Notes: generated by a model not told the origin, from the sequence alone. A DNA stretch of 64,000 nt from Streptomyces sp. R33 (GCF_041200175.1 NZ_CP165727.1:4476501-4540500); one strand, 5' to 3'; counted from the stretch's first letter, positions 1 through 10,446 are shown. Numbers and translations are program-made.

Positions 1-739
1 CAGCGGCGACACCCTCGCCGCCCAGCTGAACGACACCCCGGTCGTCGTCGGCGCGGTCGCCGAGAACCAGCACCAGCTCTTCGACGGCGGCAACGCCATG
101 CAGACCCCGGCGGGCCGCGCCTCCGGCCTCGGCCGCCAGGTCCCCCCGCCGGCCGGTGCCTTCGGGCCCCCCGGCAGCGGCGAGGCGCCCGGCTACGGAT
201 ACCCCGACCAGAGCCAGGGCGGCGGCGCGTACGGCAGCTTCGGCGAACCCGACCCGTACGACGACTCCCGCTACGACGACACGTACGACCACCCCCGCCG
301 GCGCCGCAGCAAAGGGCGCAAGTGGACCACCCGCACCTTGATCCTGCTGATCGTCGCCGGTGTCGTCGGAGGCGGCCTCTACGCCGCACACCGCTGGACC
401 CAGACGCAGTTCTACATCGGCGTCAAGGGCGAGCACGTCGCACTGTTCCGCGGCATCAGCCAGAACCTCGGCCCGCTGGAGCTCTCCAAGGTGGAGACCG
501 ACCGCACCGACATCGAACTGAAGTACCTGCCGCCCTTCAAGCGCAAGCTGGTCGAGGCCACCATCACCGAGACCAGCCTCGACGGCGCCCGCCAGAAGAT
601 CGACGAACTCGGCGCCCAGGTCACCGCCTGCAAGAAGGACGAGGAGCGCCGCGCCGCGGAAGCGCAGAACCCACCAGCACCCGGCCCCAGCCTGACTCCC
701 ACGGAGCAGTCGCTGGTCGGCCTCTGCGGCAAGCAGTAG
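1..739 (+). CDS. pstP: PP2C-type Ser/Thr protein phosphatase, C-terminal part (left end outside window)
   Basis: The reading frame is open from the left edge, so only the last 245 residues are visible. They comprise the end of the cytoplasmic part, a Gly/Pro/Tyr-rich linker, one membrane segment at about visible residues 108-130 (TLILLIVAGVVGGGLYAA) preceded by a basic RRRR patch, and an extracellular tail of about 110 residues. The catalytic PP2C domain lies left of the window, so the assignment rests on this architecture and on position: PstP sits directly before the SEDS, PBP and PknB genes in actinobacteria. PstP reverses PknB-type phosphorylation of division and wall proteins. The next gene starts 34 bases on, consistent with one operon. 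Confidence 0.78.
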   Translation, partial: SGDTLAAQLNDTPVVVGAVAENQHQLFDGGNAMQTPAGRASGLGRQVPPPAGAFGPPGSGEAPGYGYPDQSQGGGAYGSFGEPDPYDDSRYDDTYDHPRRRRSKGRKWTTRTLILLIVAGVVGGGLYAAHRWTQTQFYIGVKGEHVALFRGISQNLGPLELSKVETDRTDIELKYLPPFKRKLVEATITETSLDGARQKIDELGAQVTACKKDEERRAAEAQNPPAPGPSLTPTEQSLVGLCGKQ

Positions 740-773
740 TAGACACCCGCGGGCACAGGGGGCCTGCCACACC

Positions 774-2198
774 ATGAGCGTTGTCACCAACACGACCACC
801 ATCGGCGCCATCGAGCTGCCGAGCCGGCGGAACACCGAGCTCCTGCTGCTCGTTTTCGCCGTGGTCATCCCGATCTTCGCCTACGCCAACGTGGGCCTGT
901 CGATCCACGGCAAGCTGCCTCCCGGCATGGTCGCGTACGGGGGCGGCCTCGCCGTTCTCGCCGGCATCGCCCACCTCGTGGTGCGCCGCTACGCGAAGTA
1001 CGCGGACCCGCTGCTGCTGCCGATCGCGACACTGCTCAACGGGCTCGGCTGCGTCCTGATCTGGCGGCTCGACCAGTCGGAGCGGCTGCAGAACCTGGCC
1101 AAGCGCAGCTTCGGCCACTTCTCCGAGTCGGCCCCCCGGCAGATGATGTACACGGCGCTCGCCATCGCCCTGTTCGCCGGCGTGCTGCTGCTGCTCAAGG
1201 ACCACCGCACCCTGCAGCGGTTCACGTACATCTCCATGGCCGCGTCGCTGGTCCTGCTGATCCTGCCGGTCGTGCCGGGCCTCGGTGCCGACGTCTTCGG
1301 TGCGAAGATCTGGATCAGCGTCGGCGGCTTCTCCATCCAGCCCGGTGAGTTCGCGAAGATCGTCATCGCGATCTTCTTCGCCGGCTACCTGATGGTGAAG
1401 CGCGACGCGCTCGCCCTGGCCAGCCGCCGCTTCATGGGCCTCTACCTGCCGCGCGGCCGCGACCTCGGCCCCATCCTGATGATCTGGGCGATGAGCCTGC
1501 TCGTCCTCGTCTTCGAGAACGACCTCGGCACCTCGCTGCTCTTCTTCGGCATGTTCGTGATCATGCTGTACGTGGCCACCGAGCGCACCAGCTGGATCGT
1601 CATCGGCCTGGTCATGAGCGTGGCCGGCGCCGCCGTCGTCGGCGCGACCGCCAGCCACGTCAAGGCCCGTGTCACCGCCTGGCTCGACCCCTTCGCCTGC
1701 TACTCCAAGTCGGGTGCCTGCGAGCAGGTCGGCCAGTCGATCATGAGCTTCGGCTCCGGCGGGGTCCTCGGCACCGGCTGGGGCCAGGGCAACTCCGACC
1801 TCATCGGATTCGCCGCCAACTCGGACTTCATCTTCTCCACGGTCGGCGAGGAGCTCGGCCTCGCGGGCGTCATGGCCTTCCTCCTGCTCTACGGCCTGAT
1901 CATCGAGCGCGGCGTGCGCACCGCGCTCGCCGCCCGCGACCCCTTCGGCAAGCTCTTCGCCATCGGCCTCTCCGGCGCCTTCGCCCTGCAGATCTTCGTG
2001 GTCGCCGGCGGCGTCATGGGCCTCATCCCCCTGACCGGCATGACCATGCCGTTCCTCGCGTCCGGCGGTTCGTCCGTCCTCGCGAACTGGGCCCTCATCG
2101 GGATCCTCATCCGGATCAGCGACACCGCACGCCGCCCCGCCCCGGCCCCGGCACCGTCCCCCGACTCCGAGATGACCCAGGTGGTCCGCCCGTCATGA
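774..2198 (+). CDS. FtsW/RodA/SpoVE (SEDS) family peptidoglycan glycosyltransferase
   Basis: A 474-residue integral membrane protein with about ten hydrophobic segments. SEDS proteins polymerise lipid II into glycan strands and work with a class B PBP. The family signature lies near residues 345-365 (SDFIFSTVGEELGLAG, matching the TDFIFAxxxEExG motif) and is followed by a proline-rich cytoplasmic tail. The stop overlaps the start of the adjacent PBP gene by ATGA, implying translational coupling with its enzymatic partner. By position it corresponds to mycobacterial RodA. RodA versus FtsW cannot be settled from sequence alone, so no symbol is given. Confidence 0.93.
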   Translation: MSVVTNTTTIGAIELPSRRNTELLLLVFAVVIPIFAYANVGLSIHGKLPPGMVAYGGGLAVLAGIAHLVVRRYAKYADPLLLPIATLLNGLGCVLIWRLDQSERLQNLAKRSFGHFSESAPRQMMYTALAIALFAGVLLLLKDHRTLQRFTYISMAASLVLLILPVVPGLGADVFGAKIWISVGGFSIQPGEFAKIVIAIFFAGYLMVKRDALALASRRFMGLYLPRGRDLGPILMIWAMSLLVLVFENDLGTSLLFFGMFVIMLYVATERTSWIVIGLVMSVAGAAVVGATASHVKARVTAWLDPFACYSKSGACEQVGQSIMSFGSGGVLGTGWGQGNSDLIGFAANSDFIFSTVGEELGLAGVMAFLLLYGLIIERGVRTALAARDPFGKLFAIGLSGAFALQIFVVAGGVMGLIPLTGMTMPFLASGGSSVLANWALIGILIRISDTARRPAPAPAPSPDSEMTQVVRPS

Positions 2199-3664
2199 AC
2201 AAGCCCCTGCGCCGCATCTCGATCTTCTGCGGGCTGCTCGTCCTCGCGCTGCTGATCCGGACCAACTGGCTCCAGTACGTCCAGGCCGAGGAACTCAGCA
2301 CCCGCAAGGAGAACCGCCGGGTCCAGATCGCCCAGTACGCCACCCAGCGCGGCAACATCATCGTCGCGGGCGGCCAGGCCATCACCGGCTCCGCCACCAC
2401 GGACGGCAGCGACTACAAGTACAAGCGGACCTACTCCAACGGAGCGCTCTGGGCACCGGTGACCGGGTACGCCTCCCAGGCCTTCGGCTCCACGCAGCTC
2501 GAGTCCCTCGAGGACAAGATCCTCACCGGCAACGACGACCGGCTGTTCTTCGACCGCACCATCGGCATGTTCACCGGCGAGAAGAAGGCCGGCGGCAACG
2601 TCGTCACCACGCTGATGCCCGAGGCCCAGCAGGCCGCCTTCGAGAAGCTCGGCGACAAGACGGGGGCCGTCGCCGCGATCGACCCCCGCACCGGCGCCAT
2701 CCTGGCCCTGGTCAGCACCCCCTCGTACGACCCGTCCAGCTTCGCCGGCAACTCCAAGGCCGACGAGAAGGCCTGGGTCGAGCTGAAGGACGGCCCGGAG
2801 AAGAAGCTCGTCAACCGCGCCCTGCGCGAGACCTACCCGCCCGGCTCGACCTTCAAGGTCGTCACCGCCGCGGCCGCGCTGGAGCACGGCGTCGTCACCG
2901 ACATCAACGTGCCGACGGACACCCCCGAGCCGTTCCTGCTGCCGACGACCAAGACCCCGATGGTCAACCACGCCAAGGGCTGCGAGAAGGCGAGCCTCAA
3001 CTTCGCGCTGCAGGTCTCCTGCAACTCCGTCTTCGCCAACGTCGCCGACAAGGTGACCAAGGACAAGATGCTGGAGACCGCGCAGAAGTTCGGCTTCAAC
3101 AACGACAAGATCGACACCCCGGTCCGGGCGTTCGCCAGCGTCTACGACAAGAACATGGACCGGCCGAGCAACTCGCTCTCCGCGATCGGCCAGTACAACA
3201 CCGCCGCCACGCCGCTGCAGATGGCGATGGTCGCCGCGGCCGTCGCCAACGACGGCAAGCTGATGAAGCCGTACATGGTCGACCAGCTGACCGCCCCGAA
3301 CCTCGACGTCATCGAGAAGCACGAGCCGCAGGAGATGAGCCGCCCGCTCTCGCCCGCCAACGCGCAGAAGCTCCAGCAGATGATGGTCAACGTCGTCGAG
3401 AACGAGAACGGCACCGGCGGCAAGGCCAAGATCAAGGACGTCACCGTCGGCGGCAAGACGGGCACCGCCCAGCACGGCGAGAAGAACGCCAAGCGCCCCT
3501 ACGCCTGGTTCATCTCCTACGCCAAGACCGACAAGGGCTCCCCGGTCGCCGTCGCCGTCGTCATCGAGGACAGCGACGCCGACCGCGAGGACATCAGCGG
3601 TGGCGGCCTCGCGGCTCCGGTCGCGAAGGCCGTCATGGAAGCCGTCCTGAAGAACCAGGGCTGA
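2195..3664 (+). CDS. pbpA: Penicillin-binding protein 2 / PbpA, transpeptidase
   Basis: A 489-residue protein with an N-terminal membrane anchor at about residues 7-24 (ISIFCGLLVLALLIRTNWL) and a penicillin-binding transpeptidase domain. All three active-site motifs are present: STFK near residue 218, SCN (VSCNSVFAN) near 270, and KTG (GGKTGTAQ) near 420. It is shorter than most class B PBPs because the pedestal domain is small, as in mycobacterial PbpA. It cross-links glycan made by the SEDS protein encoded just upstream, with which it shares an ATGA overlap. The PknB gene follows after a 213-base gap. Confidence 0.95.
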   Translation: MNKPLRRISIFCGLLVLALLIRTNWLQYVQAEELSTRKENRRVQIAQYATQRGNIIVAGGQAITGSATTDGSDYKYKRTYSNGALWAPVTGYASQAFGSTQLESLEDKILTGNDDRLFFDRTIGMFTGEKKAGGNVVTTLMPEAQQAAFEKLGDKTGAVAAIDPRTGAILALVSTPSYDPSSFAGNSKADEKAWVELKDGPEKKLVNRALRETYPPGSTFKVVTAAAALEHGVVTDINVPTDTPEPFLLPTTKTPMVNHAKGCEKASLNFALQVSCNSVFANVADKVTKDKMLETAQKFGFNNDKIDTPVRAFASVYDKNMDRPSNSLSAIGQYNTAATPLQMAMVAAAVANDGKLMKPYMVDQLTAPNLDVIEKHEPQEMSRPLSPANAQKLQQMMVNVVENENGTGGKAKIKDVTVGGKTGTAQHGEKNAKRPYAWFISYAKTDKGSPVAVAVVIEDSDADREDISGGGLAAPVAKAVMEAVLKNQG

Positions 3665-3708
3665 CGGAGGAGCGCAACGGCCGAAGGGGCACAAAAGGCC
3701 GAACTGGA

Positions 3709-3722
3709 GTGATCCACATCAC
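3709..3722. promoter_or_regulatory. Possible CRP-like operator upstream of pknB
   Basis: GTGATCCACATCAC fits the CRP-type pattern GTGA-N6-TCAC and sits inside a longer inverted repeat AGTGAT-ccac-ATCACT (3708-3723). It lies about 155 bases before the pknB start in the only sizeable gap of this locus (3665-3877). The match is visible; regulator binding is inference. Confidence 0.4.
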
Positions 3723-3877
3723 TGTTCCCGCCCGGATCCGAGCGTACGGTACCGGTCCGGTATCAGCCTGTGGTCACGAACCGATCACCGACGATCGGCC
3801 GGTAGCCTTTGCGCGAACAGCACACCGCCGGACCACACACGGGTGCGGTCGGGACTGACGGAGAGGGCTGCAACGTT

Positions 3878-5905
<2,028 letters not shown>

Positions 5906-5931
5906 CCGGCGGCCGAACCGCACGGAGACAC

Positions 5932-5978
5932 GGAAAAGCCCCTGTGGGCGGCCTCAGAGCCGCTCACAGGGGCTTTCC
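5932..5978. terminator. Bidirectional intrinsic terminator, pknB / sortase
   Basis: A long near-perfect hairpin with arms GGAAAAGCCCCTGTGgGCGG and its complement lies between two convergent genes. The 3' arm ends GGCTTTCC on both strands, so it can serve both directions. Confidence 0.8.
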
Positions 5979-5982
5979 CGTG

Positions 5983-6702
5983 TCAGCGCAGCTCCGCCGG
6001 CAGCGTGCGCTTCGCGTCCACCTTCTCCGTGCGCACCAGCTCGCCCCACACGACGTACCGGAACTTCGAGGTGTACACCGGGGTGCAGGTCGTCAGGGTG
6101 ATGAAGCGCCCCGGGGCCGTGCGCCCCGACTCCTTCGGGACCGCCGAGATCACGTCCACGTCGTACTTCGACGTCTGGCGCAGCTCCGCGAAGACCTTGT
6201 ACACGTACCAGGTGTCCCGCGTCTCGAAGACGACCGCGTCGCCGTTCTTCACCTTGTCGATGTTGTGGAACTTCGCCCCGTGCCCGTCCCGGTGCGCCGC
6301 CAGCGAGAAGTTCCCCGACGGCTCCCACGGCAGGGCCGCCTTGACCGGGTCGGTGTAGTACCCGGCCACGCCGTCGTTGAGGACGTCCGGCGCCGTGCCC
6401 CGCTTGACCAGGACCTCGCCGTTCTTCATCGCCGGCACGTGCAGGAAGCCGATGCCGTCCTGGGTGTCCAGTGCCCCCGGCGCCGCGGGCGCGTTCGCCC
6501 CCGGGGCGCTCTGCCACTGCCGGCGGACGTCGTCGCCGCGCGCCGAGGCCTGCCGGTCCGCGAGGACGTTGGTCCACCACAGCGAGTACGCGACGAACAG
6601 GCCCAGCACCAGGCCCACGGTGATCAGGAACTCGCCCAGCAGGCTCAGGAACCCGGCGAGCACGCTGCGGCTCTGGTGGGGCGGCGGTGCGGCACGTGAC
6701 AC
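5983..6702 (-). CDS. Class E sortase (SrtE2-like)
   Basis: A 239-residue transpeptidase with an N-terminal membrane anchor (about 20-42) and an extracytoplasmic sortase fold. The catalytic His is in SLAAHRDGHG, the Cys in FITLTTCTP, and the Arg in KFRYVVWGEL. It starts at GTG, 13 bases after the stop of a second sortase. In Streptomyces coelicolor the paired class E enzymes SrtE1 and SrtE2, encoded at this place, attach LAXTG-bearing surface proteins such as long chaplins to the wall. Here the usual AGH around the His reads AAH. Assignment as the SrtE2 counterpart comes from gene order. Confidence 0.93.
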   Translation of the reverse strand: MSRAAPPPHQSRSVLAGFLSLLGEFLITVGLVLGLFVAYSLWWTNVLADRQASARGDDVRRQWQSAPGANAPAAPGALDTQDGIGFLHVPAMKNGEVLVKRGTAPDVLNDGVAGYYTDPVKAALPWEPSGNFSLAAHRDGHGAKFHNIDKVKNGDAVVFETRDTWYVYKVFAELRQTSKYDVDVISAVPKESGRTAPGRFITLTTCTPVYTSKFRYVVWGELVRTEKVDAKRTLPAELR

Positions 6703-6715
6703 TGCTTGTTCGTCC

Positions 6716-7528
6716 TTACGGGCTGGTCAGCGCGGGCGGAGCACCCTGGCTGCGGGGGCGTTCACCGGTCATCCTGCCCCATACGATCATCCGGTAGGTG
6801 CTCGTGAACTCCGGGGTACAGGTCGTCAGCGTGATGTACCGGCCCGGAGAGGTGAAACCCGAACCCTCCGGCACCGGTTTGATCACCGACACGTTCGTCG
6901 GCGGAGTCTGCGCCAGCGACGAGGTGATCTCGTACGTGTAGTACGCGTCCCGCGTCTCGACCACGACCGGGTCGCCCGGCACCAGCCGGTTGATGAAGCG
7001 GAACGGTTCGCCATGGGTGTTGCGGTGGCCCGCCAGCGCGAAATTCCCCTGCGCGTCAGCCGGCATCGCGGTCTTCAGCGCGCCGTCCCCGTAGTGCCCG
7101 ACCATCCCCTTGTCGAGCACCTTCGGCTTGCTGATCCCCTCCGCCACCGGCACCTTCACGTCCAGCTTCGGGATGTACAGGATCGCGAACCCCTGCCCCG
7201 GCTCGAACGCCGAGACGGCCGGCGCAGCGGCCCCGCCCGGGTCCTGCTCCCAGGTCTGCCGCAGCGAGCCCGCGGCCCCGTTCGCCGTCCGCTGCGCCAG
7301 TACGTTCGTGTACCAGAGCTGGTAGGCGACGAACAGCAGCATCACCACGCCCAGCGTGATGAACAGCTCCCCGGCGAGCCGGCTCGCGACGACCACCGGG
7401 CCGCCCGACACGGGCCGCCTGCGCCGCCGCCCGCCGCCCCGCCTCCGCGAGCGCTTCGCGGCCTCCTGAGCTGCCCTGCGCCGCGCGGCCCGGCCCTGCG
7501 TGGGCGCGGACGGCGCGACCGCGGTCAC
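6716..7528 (-). CDS. Class E sortase (SrtE1-like)
   Basis: A 270-residue sortase with a very basic cytoplasmic N-terminus (residues 12-42, runs of Arg), one membrane helix (about 52-72), and catalytic His (ALAGHRNTHG), Cys (YITLTTCTP) and Arg (TYRMIVWGR). The GTG start at 7528 overlaps the stop of the amidotransferase gene by GTGA, so the two are translationally coupled. Longer reading in this frame upstream is only the shadow of that gene. It is predicted to act with the following sortase in wall-anchoring of LAXTG proteins. Confidence 0.93.
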   Translation of the reverse strand: MTAVAPSAPTQGRAARRRAAQEAAKRSRRRGGGRRRRRPVSGGPVVVASRLAGELFITLGVVMLLFVAYQLWYTNVLAQRTANGAAGSLRQTWEQDPGGAAAPAVSAFEPGQGFAILYIPKLDVKVPVAEGISKPKVLDKGMVGHYGDGALKTAMPADAQGNFALAGHRNTHGEPFRFINRLVPGDPVVVETRDAYYTYEITSSLAQTPPTNVSVIKPVPEGSGFTSPGRYITLTTCTPEFTSTYRMIVWGRMTGERPRSQGAPPALTSP

Positions 7529-8163
7529 GCGACGGCCTTGCCCACCACCGGGGCCAGCCCCACCGAGCGCTCGACGGCCCCCGCGTCCCCGCAGCGGACC
7601 AGCCAGTTCGCGAGCATCCGGTGGCCCCATTCGGTCAGCACCGACTCGGGGTGGAACTGCACGCCCTCGACGTCGTGCTCCCGGTGCCGCAGCCCCATGA
7701 TGATCCCGTCCTCGGTGCGCGCGGTGACCTCCAGCACGTCCGGCAGGGTCGCCGGCTCGGCCGCGAGCGAGTGGTAGCGGGTCGCGGTGAACGGCGACGG
7801 CAGCCCCGCGAAGACGCCGAGGCCCCCGTGCACCACCGGCGAGGTCTTCCCGTGCAGCAGCTCGGGCGCCCGGTCCACGACGCCGCCGTACGCGACGGCC
7901 ATGGACTGCATGCCCAGGCACACGCCGAAGACCGGGACCCCGGTGTCGGCGCAGTGGCGGACCATGTCGATGCAGACGCCCGCCTGCTCGGGCGTTCCCG
8001 GCCCGGGCGACAGCAGCACGCCGTCGAAGCCGTCCTGCGCGTGGGCGAGCTCGACCTCGTCGTTGCGCAGCACCTCGCACTCGGCGCCGAGCTGGTACAG
8101 GTACTGGACCAGGTTGAAGACAAAGCTGTCGTAGTTGTCGACAACCAGAATGCGCGCGCTCAC
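7525..8163 (-). CDS. Glutamine amidotransferase, aminodeoxychorismate/anthranilate synthase component II
   Basis: A 212-residue class I glutamine amidotransferase. The nucleophile Cys is in GVCLGMQ (near residue 79), the oxyanion region is SPGPGTP, and the catalytic His/Glu is FHPES (near 170). It supplies ammonia to a chorismate-using partner to make 4-amino-4-deoxychorismate (folate) or anthranilate (tryptophan); no component I is encoded in this window, so PabA versus TrpG is unresolved. The GTG start at 8163 overlaps the previous stop by GTGA, and its own stop overlaps the sortase start. The mycobacterial trpG at the same place supports the call. Confidence 0.92.
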   Translation of the reverse strand: MSARILVVDNYDSFVFNLVQYLYQLGAECEVLRNDEVELAHAQDGFDGVLLSPGPGTPEQAGVCIDMVRHCADTGVPVFGVCLGMQSMAVAYGGVVDRAPELLHGKTSPVVHGGLGVFAGLPSPFTATRYHSLAAEPATLPDVLEVTARTEDGIIMGLRHREHDVEGVQFHPESVLTEWGHRMLANWLVRCGDAGAVERSVGLAPVVGKAVA

Positions 8164-8336
8164 GGAGTGGCTCCCGATCCCTCGTCCACCGTTACGTCGT
8201 TGAACGGCAGGAGCGGCTCGGCCCACGGGAAGACGTACTGGAACAGCACGAAGACCACCGCGAAGACCAGTACGAGGGAGATCAGCGCGCGGATCCACGC
8301 GTTGCCCGGCAGATGCCGCCAGATCCAGCCGTACAT
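8160..8336 (-). CDS. Small single-pass membrane protein, unknown function
   Basis: Starting at the ATG at 8336 this gives 58 residues: a short amphipathic start (MYGWIWRHLPGNAWIRA), one hydrophobic helix (about 18-38) and an acidic tail (FNDVTVDEGSG). Its stop overlaps the amidotransferase start by GTGA, so it is very likely a translated member of the operon. I do not recognise a family. Position between sortase and amidotransferase genes hints at a membrane or wall role, but no function is claimed. Confidence 0.75.
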   Translation of the reverse strand: MYGWIWRHLPGNAWIRALISLVLVFAVVFVLFQYVFPWAEPLLPFNDVTVDEGSGATP

Positions 8337-8427
8337 GCCGTCTGTTTCCTTATCCGTCCACGAACTACCCACCGCACCGCGGGGGCGGTACGCGAACAGA
8401 CTAAAGGCAGCGGCCCGGCCCGGTGGG

Positions 8428-9213
8428 TCAGCTCGGCAAACCCTCCGGGCGGCCCTGGGCGGCCGTACGGGTCCCGGTCAGCTCCGCCCACACGACCAGC
8501 CGGTGGCTGTGGCCCCATTCCGGATCGCAGGTCGTCAGCGTCAGGTACCGCCCGGGGCCCGTGAACGGCGACCTGCGCGGCACCGGGTCGACCACCCCGA
8601 TGTCGGTGGGCAGCGTGCGCAGCGGCTCGCTGCGGACCGTGTACGTGTACCAGGCCGTCGCGTCCTTGAGGATCACGGCGTCGCCGGGCCGCAGCTCGGG
8701 GAAGTCCTTGAAGGGGTCGCCGTAGGTCCGCCGGTGGCCCGCCACGGAGAAGTTCCCGGTGCCGCCGAGGCGGGCCGTGCCCGCGTAGTGGCCGAGGCCC
8801 TTCTTCAGCAGTTCCGTCCCGGTGCCCTCGAGGACCGGCTTGTTCCAGTCCGGGCCGAAGCGCGGGATGTACATCTCGGCGAAGGGCTGGCCGGGGGCGT
8901 AACCGGGCTGGTCCTGCGCCGGCTGCGAGGGTGCGGGCTGCGGGGCGGCCGGACTCGCGGCAGGGCTTGCAAGAGGGCTCGCAGCCGGGGCGGCCGCGGG
9001 CGCGGCGGCCGAGGCCCAGCGGTCGCGCATCCGGGCCATCTCCCCGTCCATGGCCCGGTCGGCCTTGACCCCGGTCCACAGCAGGACGTACGAGACGAAG
9101 AGCACGATCAGCGTGCCCGCCGTCAGGCACACCTCGCTGAAGGTCCGCACCACCAGGCGCAGTACGACGTCACGGCGTACTGGTCGCGGAAGAGGCATCC
9201 AGCGGCTTCGCAT
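8428..9213 (-). CDS. Third class E sortase
   Basis: A 261-residue protein with one membrane helix (about 24-46), an Ala/Pro-rich linker (70-105) and a sortase domain. Catalytic residues are His (SVAGHRRTYG), Cys (YLTLTTCDP) and Arg (SHRLVVWAEL). It differs from the two downstream sortases in the linker and in TTCDP versus TTCTP, so it is a diverged paralogue and not a recent copy. The ATG at 9213 overlaps the upstream gene by 44 bases; an internal ATG at 9198 would cut this to 29. Neither has a strong ribosome site, so translation is probably coupled. Its substrate is unknown. Confidence 0.88.
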   Translation of the reverse strand: MRSRWMPLPRPVRRDVVLRLVVRTFSEVCLTAGTLIVLFVSYVLLWTGVKADRAMDGEMARMRDRWASAAAPAAAPAASPLASPAASPAAPQPAPSQPAQDQPGYAPGQPFAEMYIPRFGPDWNKPVLEGTGTELLKKGLGHYAGTARLGGTGNFSVAGHRRTYGDPFKDFPELRPGDAVILKDATAWYTYTVRSEPLRTLPTDIGVVDPVPRRSPFTGPGRYLTLTTCDPEWGHSHRLVVWAELTGTRTAAQGRPEGLPS

Positions 9214-9958
9214 AGTGGAGGTCCACTGTGCCGGAGTACCCGGGAAGTGTCAGCTCCTTGTGCTCGTCCACTTTCCAGCCGAGCCCGTACGCCGTCACGT
9301 ACAGCTGGTAGTTCTGCAGGGCCTGGGAGGACGCGAGCGCCTTGCGCAGCGCGGCCGGGTCGCCGACCGCCGTCACCTTGTACGGGGGCGAGTAGACCCG
9401 GCCCTGGAGGATCAGCGTGTTGCCCACGCAGCGCACCGCGCTGGTGGAGATCAGCCGCTGGTCCATGACCTGGATGCCCTGGGCGCCGCCCTGCCACAGG
9501 GCGTTCACCACGGCCTGGAGGTCCTGCTGGTGGATCACCAGGTCGTTGGGCTGGGGCTCGGGCACGTTGGGGATGCGGGCCGTGGCGTTCGGCGGGGCGT
9601 CGTTCAGGGTGACCGTGAGGCCCTTGCCGGACAGCGGCTCGGTGCCGGAGGCGACGCGCAGGGCGGCCAGTTTGGCGTCCTCGGCCTTGGTGCTGCCGTC
9701 GTCACGATCGGCGAGGGCGTCCACCCGGCTGCGGACGGCCGCGGTGCTCTGCTCGAGCAGCGCATTGTTCTGGCTGCGCTCGTGGATGAGGTCCGAGAGC
9801 TTCAGGAGCGATGCGTCCGTCCGGATGTTCGTACCCTTGGACGTGTTGAAACTGGTGACGAAGATGAGGCCGGCCAGGGCGAAAACGGCGGCCGTCAGCA
9901 GCCGGACCGGTCTGGCCCGGCGACGGGGACCCGCGGAGGAGTCGTCGGAATTGCTCAA
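9170..9958 (-). CDS. DUF881 family membrane protein
   Basis: About 262 residues: a basic N-terminus, one membrane helix (about residues 18-38), a coiled-coil-like stretch (LIHERSQNNALLEQSTAAVRSRVDAL) and an extracytoplasmic DUF881 domain. DUF881 genes recur beside crgA in actinobacteria and the fold resembles division scaffolding proteins; the function here is not established. A TTG start at 9958 is preferred because AAGGAGAAGG lies at ideal spacing; the GTG at 9982 would add eight residues but has no ribosome site. The gene probably heads the sortase operon. Confidence 0.85.
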   Translation of the reverse strand: MSNSDDSSAGPRRRARPVRLLTAAVFALAGLIFVTSFNTSKGTNIRTDASLLKLSDLIHERSQNNALLEQSTAAVRSRVDALADRDDGSTKAEDAKLAALRVASGTEPLSGKGLTVTLNDAPPNATARIPNVPEPQPNDLVIHQQDLQAVVNALWQGGAQGIQVMDQRLISTSAVRCVGNTLILQGRVYSPPYKVTAVGDPAALRKALASSQALQNYQLYVTAYGLGWKVDEHKELTLPGYSGTVDLHYAKPLDASSATSTP

Positions 9959-10049
9959 CGTACCCTTCTCCTTCAACGCCACAGGTCCACTACGCTAACG
10001 GACGCCCGGGGCAGGCAAGGTCCCCAGCGCATCGACAGGAGAGCCCCTC

Positions 10050-10304
10050 GTGCCGAAGTCACGTATCCGCAAGAAGGACGACTACACGCCGCCGCCGGCG
10101 AAGCAGGCGCAGACCATCAGGCTGACCAACCGCAGCTGGGTCGCCCCGGTCATGCTGGCGTTCTTCCTGATCGGTCTCGCGTGGATCGTCGTCTTCTACG
10201 TGACCGAGACCCAGCTGCCGGTCGAGGCACTGGGCAACTGGAACATCGTGGTCGGTTTCGGCTTCATCGCGGCGGGGTTCGGCGTCTCCACCCAGTGGAA
10301 GTAG
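10050..10304 (+). CDS. crgA: Cell division protein CrgA
   Basis: An 84-residue protein with a basic cytoplasmic start (MPKSRIRKKDDYTPPP), two membrane helices (about 31-53 and 66-82) and the conserved end GFGVSTQWK. CrgA is an actinobacterial inhibitor or recruiter of Z-ring and septal PBP assembly, first studied in Streptomyces sporulation. The GTG start follows GACAGGAGAG. It is divergent from the DUF881/sortase operon, as in related genomes. Confidence 0.96.
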   Translation: MPKSRIRKKDDYTPPPAKQAQTIRLTNRSWVAPVMLAFFLIGLAWIVVFYVTETQLPVEALGNWNIVVGFGFIAAGFGVSTQWK

Positions 10305-10367
10305 CCGGCCCCGGTCCGAGCGCCGGCAAGCACAGGCGCACCGGCTCCGACAAGCTCTCCCCATGAG

Positions 10368-10430
10368 TTATCCACAGTGTCATCCACACCTGAGGAAAAG
10401 ACAGAAGATCTGTGGATAACCCTGTGGAGT
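10368..10430. promoter_or_regulatory. DnaA-box cluster between crgA and rhomboid genes
   Basis: The gap between the two convergent genes contains TTATCCACA (10368-10376) and the inverted box TGTGGATAA (10411-10419), both perfect to the general DnaA consensus. One-mismatch copies (TCATCCACA at 10380; a CCTGTGGAG-like box near 10421) lie beside them. Box identity is visible; DnaA binding is inferred. Confidence 0.6.
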
Positions 10431-10446
10431 GTTGACGCCGGTGTGA

